This document shows, piece by piece, positions 60,701-61,700 of a DNA stretch of 64,000 bases. Under the pieces are notes generated by a model that saw only the letters and a list, made by a program, of their open reading frames with translations, was not told where the DNA came from and made no database searches. Every line of letters begins with the position of its first letter. Position 1 is the first letter of the stretch. This DNA comes from Heliocidaris erythrogramma (Eukaryota > Echinodermata > Echinoidea > Camarodonta > Echinometridae). A program made the translations under genes and the position numbers. Location: the NCBI GenBank assembly GCA_025617745.1, contig CM046871.1, positions 31,193,579 through 31,257,578 on the forward strand, read 5' to 3'.

Positions 60701-61070
60701 GCCTCTAGATCTACTCTAGTAATACATAGTAATACTAATAGTAAAAACCAACAGAAACGGTTAATCCTAAAGTACTTAAAGTTACACCAGTATCTTCTCC
60801 TTCTAAATCTTCTTCTTCTAACAACAGCTGCAGATCAATTTTCAAGCCTGGCCAAGCAGGCCAGTGCCATAAAATCTACCCAACCCAGACCAGCAACTCC
60901 CCGGGCAATGACCCGGCGAGATATCGCGGCGACACCGCCACCTCGCAACGCACGTAAAACATGGCTTGCAAAGCCAAAGGCGAAGTAGGAACAGGTTAAA
61001 AACAAAAAGGAAAAATCTAGCGTTTTCAACTTACCACAAAATCTGTCACTGTCTTGAGGAAGGATGCCAT
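147..61070 (-). CDS. ATP11B: Class VI P4-ATPase (phospholipid flippase), ATP11B-like; 22 exons seen, 3' end outside window
   Basis: Twenty-two exons join on the minus strand with GT-AG sites and one continuous frame of about 858 codons; vertebrate ATP11 proteins are near 1,130-1,190, so the last quarter lies left of base 1. Seen in order (predicted residues): TM1 near 66-83, TM2 near 92-108, LDGET actuator loop 182-186, TM3 near 298-320, TM4 with PISL 365-368, phosphorylation motif FTDKTGT with Asp about 418, [12 protein letters not shown] in the N domain near 500, KGAESS near 568, TGDK 679-682, [11 protein letters not shown] 793-803, and the cytosolic approach to TM5 (VQYFFYK). P4-ATPases use ATP to move phospholipids to the cytosolic leaflet, usually with a CDC50 beta subunit, in Golgi, endosome or plasma membranes. 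[25 protein letters not shown] and SLYVTIEMQKFVG point to ATP11B rather than ATP11A/C. Family call is firm; the exact ortholog is inferred from remembered family features. Confidence 0.9.
436..840. repeat. CAT/ATG trinucleotide-rich array with a 128-131-bp direct duplication
   Basis: The intron after the GDGAND exon is made of CAT, CAC and TCAT words. A complex block starting at 571 is repeated from 702 to about 830 with only a few indels, including the non-repeat marker CACTGCCACCATCTCC. This shows a segmental tandem duplication, not just slippage. Long Met/Val open frames through it are low-complexity artefacts. Confidence 0.9.
866..968 (-). CDS. ATP11B: ATP11B-like exon: P-domain hinge [11 protein letters not shown]
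   Basis: Encodes [20 protein letters not shown] and on to HLGLG (residues 776-810). It carries the strictly conserved GDGAND Mg2+-binding hinge of P-type ATPases. The acceptor is CCCTAG, the donor GTAAGT. The exon ends with one base of a Gly codon completed by the next exon. Confidence 0.93.
1326..1815 (+). mobile_element. tRNA-derived SINE, interrupted by a MITE
   Basis: The head resembles a tRNA promoter (GGTGTCATGGTATAATGG), followed by the family body GGCAAGACATTAATC...CACCCAGGTG and a 3' part with GCGCTATACAAGAATG and an ATT-rich tail. The same body occurs at 14726-15081, 60185-60680 and 62976-63381. A 221-bp inverted-repeat element splits it at 1467-1687. Confidence 0.7.
1467..1687. 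mobile_element. TA-bounded MITE nested in a SINE
   Basis: The ends CAGCCATGGAAAAAATTATT and the matching right end are inverted repeats of about 28 bases with one mismatch, flanked by TA on both sides. This is the pattern of a Tc1/mariner-type non-autonomous element. The interior has no coding capacity. Confidence 0.75.
2061..2214 (-). CDS. ATP11B: ATP11B-like exon: P domain, VVDGPSLAL...[13 protein letters not shown]
   Basis: Residues about 724-775. The start codon-like ATG follows a split Gln codon. Conserved VVDG and [14 protein letters not shown] blocks match the P4 family (AVLCCRMAPLQKA). The donor GTATGA follows a CAG codon. Confidence 0.92.
2215..2712. other. Intron, nothing recognised
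   Basis: AT-rich intronic sequence between two P-domain exons. I see no repeat structure, RNA or coding similarity in it. Confidence 0.5.
2713..2861 (-). CDS. ATP11B: ATP11B-like exon: P domain, [15 protein letters not shown]
   Basis: Residues 675-724. It contains the TGDK motif that contacts ATP and the phosphorylated Asp. The following SCGHF is a feature shared with ATP11B. Acceptor TTATAG, donor GTAAGT; the exon ends with two bases of a Gln codon. Confidence 0.93.
3240..3440 (+). mobile_element. Possible 3' tail of a 5'-truncated LINE
   Basis: The stretch ends in AATAAAACTTGAACCTGAAC, which looks like a polyadenylation-type word followed by a degenerate TTGAAC tail, as in some CR1-like LINEs. 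There is no coding remnant, so the call is weak. Confidence 0.3.
3478..3600 (-). CDS. ATP11B: ATP11B-like exon: [21 protein letters not shown]
   Basis: Residues 634-674, 41 codons in phase 0 at both ends. [10 protein letters not shown] corresponds to the highly conserved GATAVEDKLQ block at the N/P-domain junction. Acceptor AATACAG, donor GTAATC. Confidence 0.93.
3801..3938. mobile_element. 138-bp foldback MITE, family shared with 49255-49392
   Basis: Starts GGGGAGTGTTTCATCAAGTG and ends with its reverse complement, with arms of about 40 bases around a core containing GACAAATTTGCTCT. A second copy of the same length lies at 49255. Diverged core sequences occur at 24625-24720 and 37739-37850. 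Confidence 0.8.
4194..4379. mobile_element. Diverged copy of the GACCACCTG-type MITE
   Basis: Contains repeated AAAGACCACCTG/AATAAAGACC words and ends of the ACAGT...ACCTG/CAGG...TGT type. Better copies lie at 12068-12256 and 21616-21811. Confidence 0.6.
4413..4526 (-). CDS. ATP11B: ATP11B-like exon: N domain, [13 protein letters not shown]
   Basis: Residues 596-633, 38 codons in phase 0. EGLRTLC is the conserved GLRTL block of P4-ATPase N domains. The exon ends ALDDREEK, like ALQQREEK in vertebrate ATP11B. Acceptor TTTTCAG, donor GTAAAA. Confidence 0.92.
4560..5410. mobile_element. Composite repeat: 677-bp inverted-repeat element inside an older repeat
   Basis: The inner part (4678-5354) begins GGCCTGTATTCTGAACTCCG and ends with its inverted copy. 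The outer flanks, TACGACATATGCTCCGGC before and TAACCCTAACCC plus CCTAAAACCTAC after, are also found around the related inner element at 31897-32208. The inner part also holds a C/G run and a GCCTTTTTAGGGTTAA segment like the end of the element at 9297. Confidence 0.7.
6095..6198 (-). CDS. ATP11B: ATP11B-like exon: N domain, KGAESSIL
   Basis: Residues 561-595. [12 protein letters not shown] holds the KGA motif of the nucleotide-binding pocket; GAESSIL is the ATP11B form. The acceptor is unusual: AG lies at the end of a nine-A run with the pyrimidine-rich stretch further upstream. It is nevertheless required, because GA completes the Gly codon split from the previous exon. Confidence 0.88.
6260..6440. 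repeat. Copy of a TTTCGCGAA/TTTCATGCCGC dispersed repeat
   Basis: Shares the motifs GTAAAACCAGTAATTTTGCG, AATTTCGCGA and TTTCATGCCGC with the arms at 45990-46175 and 47298-47430, and more weakly with 44165-44365. It overlaps no exon. Confidence 0.6.
6768..6992. mobile_element. Foldback MITE, copy 1 of 3
   Basis: A long hairpin: left arm ATCACTATGAACATGGCG through GCTATTATGTAAAA, centre near GTGTCACATGCATG, right arm inverted. The right end is shortened compared with copies 52841-53098 and 54458-54719. Confidence 0.85.
7382..7524 (-). CDS. ATP11B: ATP11B-like exon: N domain, [14 protein letters not shown]
   Basis: Residues 513-560. [20 protein letters not shown] matches the conserved L(N/E)FDSxRKRMSV block. 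The exon starts with the last base of a Gln codon and ends with the first base of a Gly codon. Acceptor CATTAG, donor GTATTG. Confidence 0.92.
7525..8078. other. Intron, nothing recognised
   Basis: Between two N-domain exons I see only AT-rich sequence, without a clear repeat or RNA. Confidence 0.4.
8079..8248 (-). CDS. ATP11B: ATP11B-like exon: N domain, ALCHTV...[15 protein letters not shown]
   Basis: Residues 457-513. It holds LCHTV and the P4 hallmark [10 protein letters not shown], with DEKALVEAA the form seen in ATP11B. Acceptor TTTAATAG, donor GTAAGT. Confidence 0.93.
8777..8968 (-). CDS. ATP11B: ATP11B-like exon: catalytic phosphorylation site [11 protein letters not shown]
   Basis: Residues 393-456. 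[20 protein letters not shown] is diagnostic for P4 class VI; Asp at about 418 is the acyl-phosphate acceptor. [13 protein letters not shown] follows. The linker after it is short and acidic ([10 protein letters not shown]). Acceptor GGCAACAG, donor GTACGT. Confidence 0.95.
9120..9290. repeat. CT-rich low-complexity tract
   Basis: Repeated TTATCCTGATATTTCTCTC and CTCTCTCTCTCC blocks, continuing after the TTAA element at 9997-10110. Confidence 0.7.
9297..9988. mobile_element. TTAA-bounded element, about 0.69 kb, piggyBac-like ends
   Basis: TTAACCCTAAAAG at the left and CTTTTTAGGGTTAA at the right form short inverted ends next to TTAA. The flanking CT-rich sequence resembles itself on both sides, consistent with an insertion into that tract. 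The interior is AT-rich with a G/C-run patch near 9919-9950. No transposase. Confidence 0.6.
10576..10634 (-). CDS. ATP11B: ATP11B-like exon: short cytosolic segment after TM4
   Basis: Residues 373-392, [20 protein letters not shown], the conserved EMQKF stalk after TM4. At 59 bases it is the shortest exon supported by homology apart from the first. Acceptor TTCACAG, donor GTAAGT. Confidence 0.92.
10940..11205. repeat. Imperfect 25-30-bp tandem repeat, pyrimidine-rich
   Basis: Units of the type CTTTTCTCCTTATCTAATTC are repeated about eight times with CATCC variants, ending just downstream (in transcript sense) of the TM4 exon. Confidence 0.75.
11223..11304 (-). CDS. ATP11B: ATP11B-like exon: TM4 with PISL
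   Basis: Residues 346-372. It encodes [24 protein letters not shown] in TM4 is the P4-ATPase substrate-path motif. I chose acceptor GAACAG at 11306-11305 instead of TTTTTAG nine bases further in, because only the former keeps frame with the previous exon and avoids an immediate stop. Confidence 0.9.
11559..11643. mobile_element. Fragment of the GACCACCTG-type MITE
   Basis: Holds ACAAACCTGTACATAAAAACCA and GGTCTTTATTCAGGAGTGACTG words of the family. It is truncated. Confidence 0.5.
11735..11915. repeat. Dispersed repeat also present inverted at 36180-36362
   Basis: Shared blocks include GTCAGTTTGGAAG, AAAGGATTGCT.TTCAAAT, TGAAGTGTT.GGGCCGAA and ATTCATGCCACAT. No function is recognised. Confidence 0.7.
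12068..12256. mobile_element. GACCACCTG-type MITE
   Basis: Begins ACAAACCTGCTTTAGCGACC and ends TAGACAGGTTTCACTGTA; close to the copy at 21616-21811. Repeated AAAGACCACCTG units give an internally palindromic structure. Confidence 0.8.
12300..12450 (-). CDS. ATP11B: ATP11B-like exon: TM3 and the TM3-TM4 exoplasmic loop
   Basis: Residues 295-345. [20 protein letters not shown] is a hydrophobic helix in the TM3 position, followed by a loop with several Tyr residues before TM4. Acceptor TTCTGCAG, donor GTAAGG. The loop is divergent, as is usual in this family. Confidence 0.88.
13063..13316 (+). mobile_element. Diverged SINE-related repeat with ATT tail
   Basis: Has the GTCGACCCAGGTGTATT...GAATGGGTAACTGG body and an AATTATTATCATTATT tail, like the SINE family, but its head is poorly preserved. 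Confidence 0.5.
13364..13445 (-). CDS. ATP11B: ATP11B-like exon: [13 protein letters not shown]
   Basis: Residues 268-295. [20 protein letters not shown] is the P4 stalk block before TM3 (AVYTGMETKMALN in vertebrates). It begins with two bases of a Gly codon. Acceptor CTCACAG, donor GTGAGT. Confidence 0.93.
13845..13909 (-). CDS. ATP11B: ATP11B-like exon: [22 protein letters not shown]
   Basis: Residues 246-268. [18 protein letters not shown] matches the conserved NLLLRGATLKNTEKIYG segment of the actuator region. Acceptor ACTTCAG, donor GTGAGT. Confidence 0.92.
14360..14529 (-). CDS. ATP11B: ATP11B-like exon: actuator domain, [17 protein letters not shown]
   Basis: Residues 190-246. [20 protein letters not shown] matches the family block ECQQPEADLYRFMGRM of ATP11B. 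It starts in phase 0 after LDGETNLK of the previous exon. Acceptor ACTACAG, donor GTAAGT. Confidence 0.92.
14726..15081 (-). mobile_element. tRNA-derived SINE with ATT tail
   Basis: On the minus strand it opens GGTGTCGTGGTCTAGTGG (box A-like), has GGTTCGCG...TTCAAGTCC (box B-like), then GGCAAGACATTAATC and CACCCAGGTG, and ends in ATT repeats at 14727-14742. It matches 62976-63381 closely. Confidence 0.8.
15082..16565. other. Intron, little recognised
   Basis: Non-coding. There is a CG-containing patch at 15590-15730 and a GGGGGAGAGGGCTTCAGCCC stretch near 15890, probably old repeat debris that I cannot assign. Confidence 0.4.
16570..16937. mobile_element. TTAA-flanked MITE, copy A
   Basis: Flanked by TTAA on both sides (16566-16569 and 16938-16941). 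Ends AGGCATTCGGTAACTTTGTG and its inverted partner match over about 22 of 25 bases. It is very similar to 25334-25730. No coding capacity. Confidence 0.85.
17297..17722. mobile_element. MITE with CCACCGCACACTATAC ends
   Basis: Left end CCCCACCGCACACTATACAA and right end TAGTGTGCGGTGGG are inverted. GCGATCCGATTTTGGAA and CCAAAATTGGATCGCG pair further in. It is related to 19838-20253. Confidence 0.75.
17836..17964 (-). CDS. ATP11B: ATP11B-like exon: actuator domain LDGETNLK
   Basis: Residues 147-189, 43 codons in phase 0. It contains VGDIVKV, the DEIPCD turn and [12 protein letters not shown], the dephosphorylation loop of the actuator domain. Acceptor TTAATAG, donor GTAAAA. Confidence 0.94.
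18021..18290. repeat. GAAAGA/GAGA purine tract
   Basis: About 270 bases of (AGAAAG)n and (GAGAGA)n on the plus strand, so the transcript of the flippase gene carries a CU-rich tract here, just upstream of the LDGET exon. Confidence 0.95.
18480..18870. repeat. GACAGAGA microsatellite with a higher-order repeat
   Basis: Blocks of ACAGAGAGACATATATAGAC plus AAAGAGACAGAGAGACAG recur about three times with a period near 115-120 bases. Confidence 0.9.
18946..19134. mobile_element. 189-bp foldback element
   Basis: Begins CCAGGGGGATGTTTCATAAA and ends TTTATGAAACACCCCCCTGG, with GCTGTT.GTAA.TTACG arms continuing inward. The core contains tandem GTGCGTAAAGTC words. Confidence 0.85.
19580..20447. mobile_element. 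TA-bounded element with CAGGGTG ends, containing a second MITE
   Basis: TA flanks both ends; terminal CAGGGTG and CACCCTG are inverted, with the AAAAATG.../CATTCTTTTT region also pairing. This is a mariner-like signature. The inner element at 19838-20253 accounts for nearly half of it. Confidence 0.7.
19838..20253. mobile_element. MITE with GCCCGGCGCACAC ends, nested
   Basis: GCCCGGCGCACACTATACGA and the inverted right end ATCGTGCAGTGTGCGCCGGG pair over about 30 bases, including the GATCTGACTGCGA inner part. Related to 17297-17722. Confidence 0.85.
20996..21103 (-). CDS. ATP11B: ATP11B-like exon: [15 protein letters not shown]
   Basis: Residues 111-146, 36 codons in phase 0. [15 protein letters not shown] is the near-invariant cytosolic stretch after TM2 in class VI P4-ATPases. 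Acceptor GCCCAG, donor GTGAGT. Confidence 0.94.
21616..21811. mobile_element. GACCACCTG-type MITE
   Basis: TACAGTCAAACCTGCTTCTG at the left and AGACAGGTTTCACTGTA at the right; same layout as 12068-12256. TA at the outer edges suggests a mariner-type target. Confidence 0.8.
22717..22797 (-). CDS. ATP11B: ATP11B-like exon: TM2
   Basis: Residues 84-110. It encodes [20 protein letters not shown] and ends IKQ, matching the DTPTSP...LPLFFVITVTAIKQ block that enters and crosses TM2. Acceptor ATTACAG, donor GTAAAG. Confidence 0.92.
23416..23616. mobile_element. About 200-bp MITE
   Basis: TGGGTTGTATTCTGAAATTT and the right end AAATCTCAAAATACCACCCCA are inverted, with a further paired GATCTTGATTTTAGTGAA segment. 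Confidence 0.75.
23775..24430. mobile_element. Probable MITE with diverged inverted ends
   Basis: GATCCTGCTTAAGCAGACGA (near 23858) pairs with TCGTCTGCTTAGACAGGACT (near 24357), and GTCGTCACAC and AAGAGCT words also pair. The exact ends are unclear. Confidence 0.5.
24431..25329. other. Large-intron sequence, mostly unrecognised
   Basis: AT-rich. The only recognisable part is a diverged foldback core (GACAAATTTGCTCACAGCC) at about 24630-24720, shared with 3801-3938. Confidence 0.4.
25334..25730. mobile_element. TTAA-flanked MITE, copy B
   Basis: Flanked by TTAA at 25330-25333 and 25731-25734. Nearly identical to 16570-16937 along its length, differing mainly by small insertions near 25358, 25428 and 25507. 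Confidence 0.85.
26270..26395 (+). pseudogene. C-terminal scrap of a non-LTR reverse transcriptase
   Basis: In one frame it reads [20 protein letters not shown] then LQAFK and a stop, resembling the RRxFS.WN.LP...A....FK end typical of CR1-like ORF2 proteins. A T-rich simple tail follows. Short, so only tentative. Confidence 0.4.
26396..26560. repeat. CATTTCTTTT and CTTATCTTA low-complexity tract
   Basis: Short pyrimidine-rich tandem words separate the RT scrap from the LINE. The tract could be the tail of the former. Confidence 0.6.
26560..30289 (+). mobile_element. LINE, full extent estimate
   Basis: The 3' end is clear: an AATAAATTCAAACAAACAAAC tail finishing at about 30287. The 5' end is uncertain; I place it before the ORF2 start, and no convincing ORF1 was seen in 26562-26980. 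Confidence 0.65.
26983..29754 (+). pseudogene. Non-LTR retrotransposon ORF2 (endonuclease + reverse transcriptase), broken
   Basis: ORF2 starts [10 protein letters not shown]. An apurinic-type endonuclease domain is seen ([48 protein letters not shown]), with a frameshift near 27165. The RT domain follows: [44 protein letters not shown], then a frameshift near 28970, [10 protein letters not shown] and the catalytic YADD at 29099-29110. A stop at about 29123 and a deletion remove roughly the first part of the thumb before [12 protein letters not shown]; the C-terminal part then stays open to 29754. It belongs to the jockey/CR1-L2 group by motif style. It lies antisense to the host gene inside a 20-kb intron and cannot encode a working protein as read. 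Confidence 0.9.
30290..30858. other. Intron, low-complexity patches only
   Basis: T-rich and ATTT-rich patches near 30300-30400 and a short (CA)n at 30571-30590. Nothing else recognised. Confidence 0.5.
30863..31533 (+). mobile_element. Interspersed repeat, GAAAGGCCGTC family, copy 1
   Basis: Starts AGAAAGGCCGTCCAAGGCGG and ends CGGAGCCCTTTACATAACCC...GGCGTGGGTAA. Its interior has TCGATTCTTTCCTGTCACTA, GTGCAAATCCGTTCACCC and a (CAAA)n tract. A second copy spans 40158-41915. ACCCACGCC near the start and GGCGTGGGT at the end are inverted. Confidence 0.75.
31690..31800. mobile_element. Small foldback element, GAGAGCCAGAAGG family
   Basis: CTGTTGAGAGCCAGAAAGGC and the inverted GCTTTCAGCAG pair around GTTAAC. 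A related hairpin lies at 45876-45957. Confidence 0.55.
31800..32300. mobile_element. Composite repeat, second copy of the 4560-5410 arrangement
   Basis: The inner inverted-repeat element (31897-32208, 312 bp) has ends CGGCCCTTATTCTGAACTCC and its inverted copy. Outer flanks TACGACACATGCTCCGGC and CGTAACCCTAAGCCTAAAAC match those around the first copy. Confidence 0.7.
32517..35713. mobile_element. 3.2-kb piggyBac-like element, non-autonomous
   Basis: Flanked by TTAA (32513-32516 and 35714-35717). Perfect 12-base inverted ends CCCGTTGAAGAC and GTCTTCAACGGG. Just inside the right end, CTGAGCCCGCATATATGCGG occurs twice as a palindrome (35640-35702). CCC/GGG ends and TTAA target are the piggyBac signature. 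No transposase-like protein is seen on either strand. A nested repeat with GGGCCAGCCGAAC/GGTTCCGCCGGCC ends and a G run occupies 33308-33647. Confidence 0.75.
36180..36362. repeat. Dispersed repeat, inverted copy of 11735-11915
   Basis: ATGTGGCATGAATGTTCGGC, CACTTCAG and GAAAAGCAATCCTTTT match the reverse complement of the other copy. Confidence 0.7.
36365..37279. mobile_element. GC-rich interspersed repeat with two ~330-bp internal units
   Basis: Begins AGCCCCAGGGGGCACGACGC and ends TTAGGCTCAGGTGAGCT. Inside, the block TATGTTACCCCCACAG...TCTATAGAGGTATCTCCATA...GGTTGAATTCC is tandemly repeated. GGGACGACGGACAAATTTCC precedes the end. Reading frames through it are not protein genes. Confidence 0.75.
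37344..37725 (+). mobile_element. TTAA-start element, truncated copy of 53324-53749
   Basis: Begins after TTAA with CCCTTTCAAGACCACTGTCC; body words TTGTGGTTTGGCTCAATAAC and ATACCAGATGCATGAGT match the reverse complement of the other copy. The right end is lost. Confidence 0.65.
37739..37850. repeat. Diverged foldback-family fragment
   Basis: CCCCCGTTTCATGAAACTTG and GCTACTGAAATCCTTGCATC resemble the family at 3801 and 49255. Confidence 0.5.
38197..39324. repeat. 1.13-kb near-perfect palindrome
   Basis: Two inverted arms of about 540-580 bases meet at 38780-38786. TTATTAGTATTTAACAGACT at the left edge is mirrored by AGTCTGTTAAATACTAATAA at the right. The left arm has an extra ~40-base duplication near 38710-38755. 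A third, direct copy of part of the left arm (GGAGAAGGTTTAC...GAGAGTGCAGAAGTAAT) lies at 38050-38180. No coding content is recognised. Confidence 0.9.
39325..39862. other. Intron, nothing recognised
   Basis: AT-rich with scattered ACATGTAC words. No repeat boundary or coding similarity seen. Confidence 0.4.
39867..40085. mobile_element. 219-bp TTAA-flanked MITE, piggyBac-like ends
   Basis: TTAA at 39863-39866 and 40086-40089. Ends CCCCTAGCATGCC and GGCATGGAAGGGG are inverted. Confidence 0.75.
40158..41915 (+). mobile_element. Interspersed repeat, GAAAGGCCGTC family, copy 2 with ~1.1-kb extra interior
   Basis: Start (AGAAAGGCCGTCAAAGGCGG) and end (GGAGCCCTTTACATAACCCT...GCGTGGGTAA) match 30863-31533, with the same TTCCTGTCAC, GTGCAAATCCGTTCACCC and (CAAA)n blocks near the end. 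The middle, about 40210-41600, is not in the other copy and includes a CpG-rich patch at 40960-41420. Confidence 0.7.
41916..42110. repeat. Minisatellite, 14-18-bp units in three variant blocks
   Basis: AAAAAGAGGAGGGTAT units, then AAAAAAGGAGGAGGGCAG, then AAAAAAGGAAGAGGCAG: three successive homogeneous blocks. It abuts the end of the 40158-41915 repeat. Confidence 0.92.
42113..42776. other. Intron upstream (plus sense) of the TM1 exon, nothing recognised
   Basis: No repeat, RNA or additional exon could be supported between the minisatellite and the exon at 42777. Confidence 0.4.
42777..42866 (-). CDS. ATP11B: ATP11B-like exon: TM1
   Basis: Residues 54-83, 30 codons in phase 0. [20 protein letters not shown] is the conserved TM1 signature of P4-ATPases. 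It is separated from the TM2 exon by a 20-kb intron. Acceptor TTTTGCAG, donor GTAAAC. Confidence 0.94.
43015..43965. mobile_element. Degenerate ~950-bp inverted-repeat element
   Basis: Left GCTAAGCCTGAGTC...GATTCGATCGAATACCGGTG pairs loosely with right CGGTCGAACACCGGC...AATCGATTCGACTAAGGCTTA. An unrelated GATAGCCCGCTAGCC repeat fragment (43222-43300) and a perfect hairpin (43319-43403) sit inside. Confidence 0.55.
43319..43403. repeat. Perfect 39-bp hairpin with a 7-base loop
   Basis: The arm 43319-43357 (from AAGTAAGATTATTAATTC to CATTGTCG) is the exact reverse complement of 43365-43403, with loop GGTATGT. No mismatch was found by eye. Confidence 0.9.
43966..45490. other. Intron, mostly unrecognised
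   Basis: Between the degenerate inverted-repeat element and the 45.5-kb inverted arm. Only a weak copy of the TTTCGCG/GCGAAA repeat at about 44165-44365 can be named. Confidence 0.4.
45538..46113. repeat. Left arm of a large inverted repeat
   Basis: Matches the reverse complement of 47300-47797 (for example GCATACGGTACACTG, CAAGGTCACCCTTGACAATG, AATTAGTTTGGTTGGTGTCC, GCCGCGATAT). It is interrupted at 45876-45957 by a small foldback element (GGAGCCAGAATGGCGTTAAC and inverted partner). Confidence 0.88.
46376..48177. mobile_element. Element with ~155-bp tandem units, split by the right inverted arm
   Basis: ATTAATACCCCTGCC at the left and GGCAGGGATATAATAAT at the right are inverted ends. Between them, about six units (TTGACTTTTGGTC...GAGGAAGTAGTTCGATCCGC...CCATGGCAACGCAG...CACCAAGACCAATGTGTGTA) run from 46400 to 47250 and two more from 47812 to 48070. 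Each block ends GACTGACCAACCGACCACCC. Confidence 0.8.
47300..47797. repeat. Right arm of the large inverted repeat
   Basis: The inverted partner of 45538-46113, lying inside the tandem-unit element. It lacks the small foldback found in the left arm. Confidence 0.88.
48554..48676 (-). CDS. ATP11B: ATP11B-like exon: cytosolic amino-terminal region
   Basis: Residues 13-53. [29 protein letters not shown] match the ATP11 N-terminal block (RTVFVGN...EAYI.QRF.DNRIVSSK). Acceptor GTTGCAG, donor GTAATT. It joins directly in frame to [11 protein letters not shown] of the TM1 exon. Confidence 0.92.
49255..49392. mobile_element. 138-bp foldback MITE, copy 2
   Basis: Same length, ends (GGGGAGCGTTTCATCAAGTG) and core as 3801-3938; the arms here match each other closely. 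Confidence 0.85.
49393..51370. other. Intron, no gene; C-run patches
   Basis: Non-coding as read. Homopolymer C runs at 50797-50815 and 50947-50959 and a GGGTTACAG triplication at 50762-50785 are the only structured items. Confidence 0.5.
51378..51872. mobile_element. Probable MITE with GTTCACACGACTGG/GTATGAACGTG ends
   Basis: AACTTTAAGTTTCG and CTTGTAGTTT words recur inside both ends in opposite orientation, ending AAGTTTCGAAACCACAAGTC. The borders are approximate. Confidence 0.5.
52841..53098. mobile_element. Foldback MITE, copy 2 of 3
   Basis: Begins ATCACTATGAACATGGCGAA; right arm ends TTTGTCCGCTTTCTTTGTC...GTGTTC. Arms of about 120 bases; centre near 52970. Confidence 0.88.
53324..53749 (-). 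mobile_element. TTAA-type element, ~426 bp
   Basis: TTAA then CCTTTTCAGGAC at the left; GTCTTGAAAGGG then TAAA at the right. It is the inverted, longer relative of 37344-37725. Confidence 0.65.
54458..54719. mobile_element. Foldback MITE, copy 3 of 3
   Basis: Same arms as 52841-53098, only about 1.4 kb away and in the same orientation. Confidence 0.88.
55447..55998. mobile_element. 552-bp TTAA-flanked inverted-repeat element
   Basis: TTAA at 55443-55446 and 55999-56002. Arms of nearly 200 bases pair: AGAAACAGATCAATGAACGT with its inverted form near 55930, and CTTGCGAGCTCC with GGAGCTCGCAAG. Confidence 0.8.
56003..57480. other. Intron, no gene recognised
   Basis: Non-coding; a (TTTTTG)n run at 56846-56882 and a G/A-rich patch at 57220-57340 are the only notable parts. 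Confidence 0.5.
57590..57770. repeat. GGGA/GGAAGG purine-only tract
   Basis: About 180 bases almost wholly G and A (AAGGGGAAGGGGGAGGAGGG type). Gly/Lys- or Pro/Ser-rich frames through it are artefacts. Confidence 0.95.
58427..58530 (+). other. tRNA-like sequence, probably a SINE head or tRNA pseudogene
   Basis: GCGGTCTAGTGGTAAAGA fits a box A and GGTTCGAATCC is a perfect box B about 70 bases later. T-stem and acceptor-stem pairing is poor, so it is not annotated as a functional tRNA. Confidence 0.4.
58722..59590 (-). pseudogene. 5'-truncated non-LTR retrotransposon (C-terminal RT region), broken
   Basis: On the minus strand it reads [20 protein letters not shown], then [11 protein letters not shown] and [10 protein letters not shown], a frameshift near 59190, then [20 protein letters not shown] and a stop near 58869. 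The 3' region ends in an (AAAT)n tail at 58722-58745. It is a different family from the LINE at 27-30 kb, because the tails and the body differ. Confidence 0.85.
59637..59948. repeat. GAAGAG/GGA/GAA purine tract
   Basis: About 310 bases of (GGAAGA)n, then (GGA)n, then (AGA)n on the plus strand; CU-rich in the transcript of the host gene (first intron). Confidence 0.97.
60185..60680 (-). mobile_element. tRNA-derived SINE, longest copy
   Basis: Head near 60680 (TGTTGTGGTCTAGTGGATAA on the minus strand), then GGCAAGACATTAATC, CAGGTGTAGTAAATGGGTAC, GGCTAAAGCCAATATCCAAA, GCGCATATGAT and CTATACAAGAAAGGAATATT with an ATT tail at 60185-60200. Confidence 0.78.
61035..61070 (-). CDS. ATP11B: Probable first coding exon of the ATP11B-like gene
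   Basis: The ATG at 61070 has A at -3 and G at +4, and opens [12 protein letters not shown] before a strong donor GTAAGT at 61034. Phase 0 fits the next exon ([10 protein letters not shown]). N-terminal sequences of ATP11 proteins vary, so there is no homology to confirm it; start context, donor and phase are the only support. An alternative first exon further right is possible. Confidence 0.6.
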
Positions 61071-61700
61071 ATTTTTTTCATACGAATGTCCTTTTTATCC
61101 GAATAAATGTCCCTTCAATATAGTCAACAAGTGTTATAAACATTCCATCATCGAACATTCTTTCATTTCAACTACCTCAGCAACTAGCTCCATGTTTATT
61201 ATGCATGATTTTGATACACACACACGTACACGTTCACGTTGTGTGTATGGGATACCAATGGTTTTGCCGCGGGTTATAAGTAGTAGGCGGTACCACTAGG
61301 TACCTATTTCATTCATTCATGATCACACTAACGGTATCAAGTTTCGTTCCGTAATGTTTATGCAAGGTGTTATTTGTACCACTGTACTTTTCTCAACCAC
61401 GCTAACAATTAAAAAGAAGATAATGATAATAGAATAAATCATCCCTTTAATTTGTCTAGGTACATTTTTCTTCATGAGGTAATAAACAATTGTATGAAAC
61501 CATTTTTAAAAACAGGAATGGTGCGGTAAAAGATGAAAACTCCACATCAGATACCGTACCGGTATATCTCTTAGCTAGCATAAACTGCGTTATTAAAGTT
61601 GTCAATCAGCTTGCAAGGGTTTGATGAGGGCGCCAGACCAAAAACGACTCAATCGGTATAGATGCGTAGCTTCCCCTAGCTTCTGCACAGGAAGGTGGAA
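61071..61700 (-). promoter_or_regulatory. Presumed 5' UTR and promoter side of the ATP11B-like gene
   Basis: This stretch lies immediately upstream of the probable start codon. I see no convincing TATA box, initiator or dense CpG island; a few CpG-containing words occur at 61260-61300 and 61555-61680. The call rests on position only. Confidence 0.25.
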
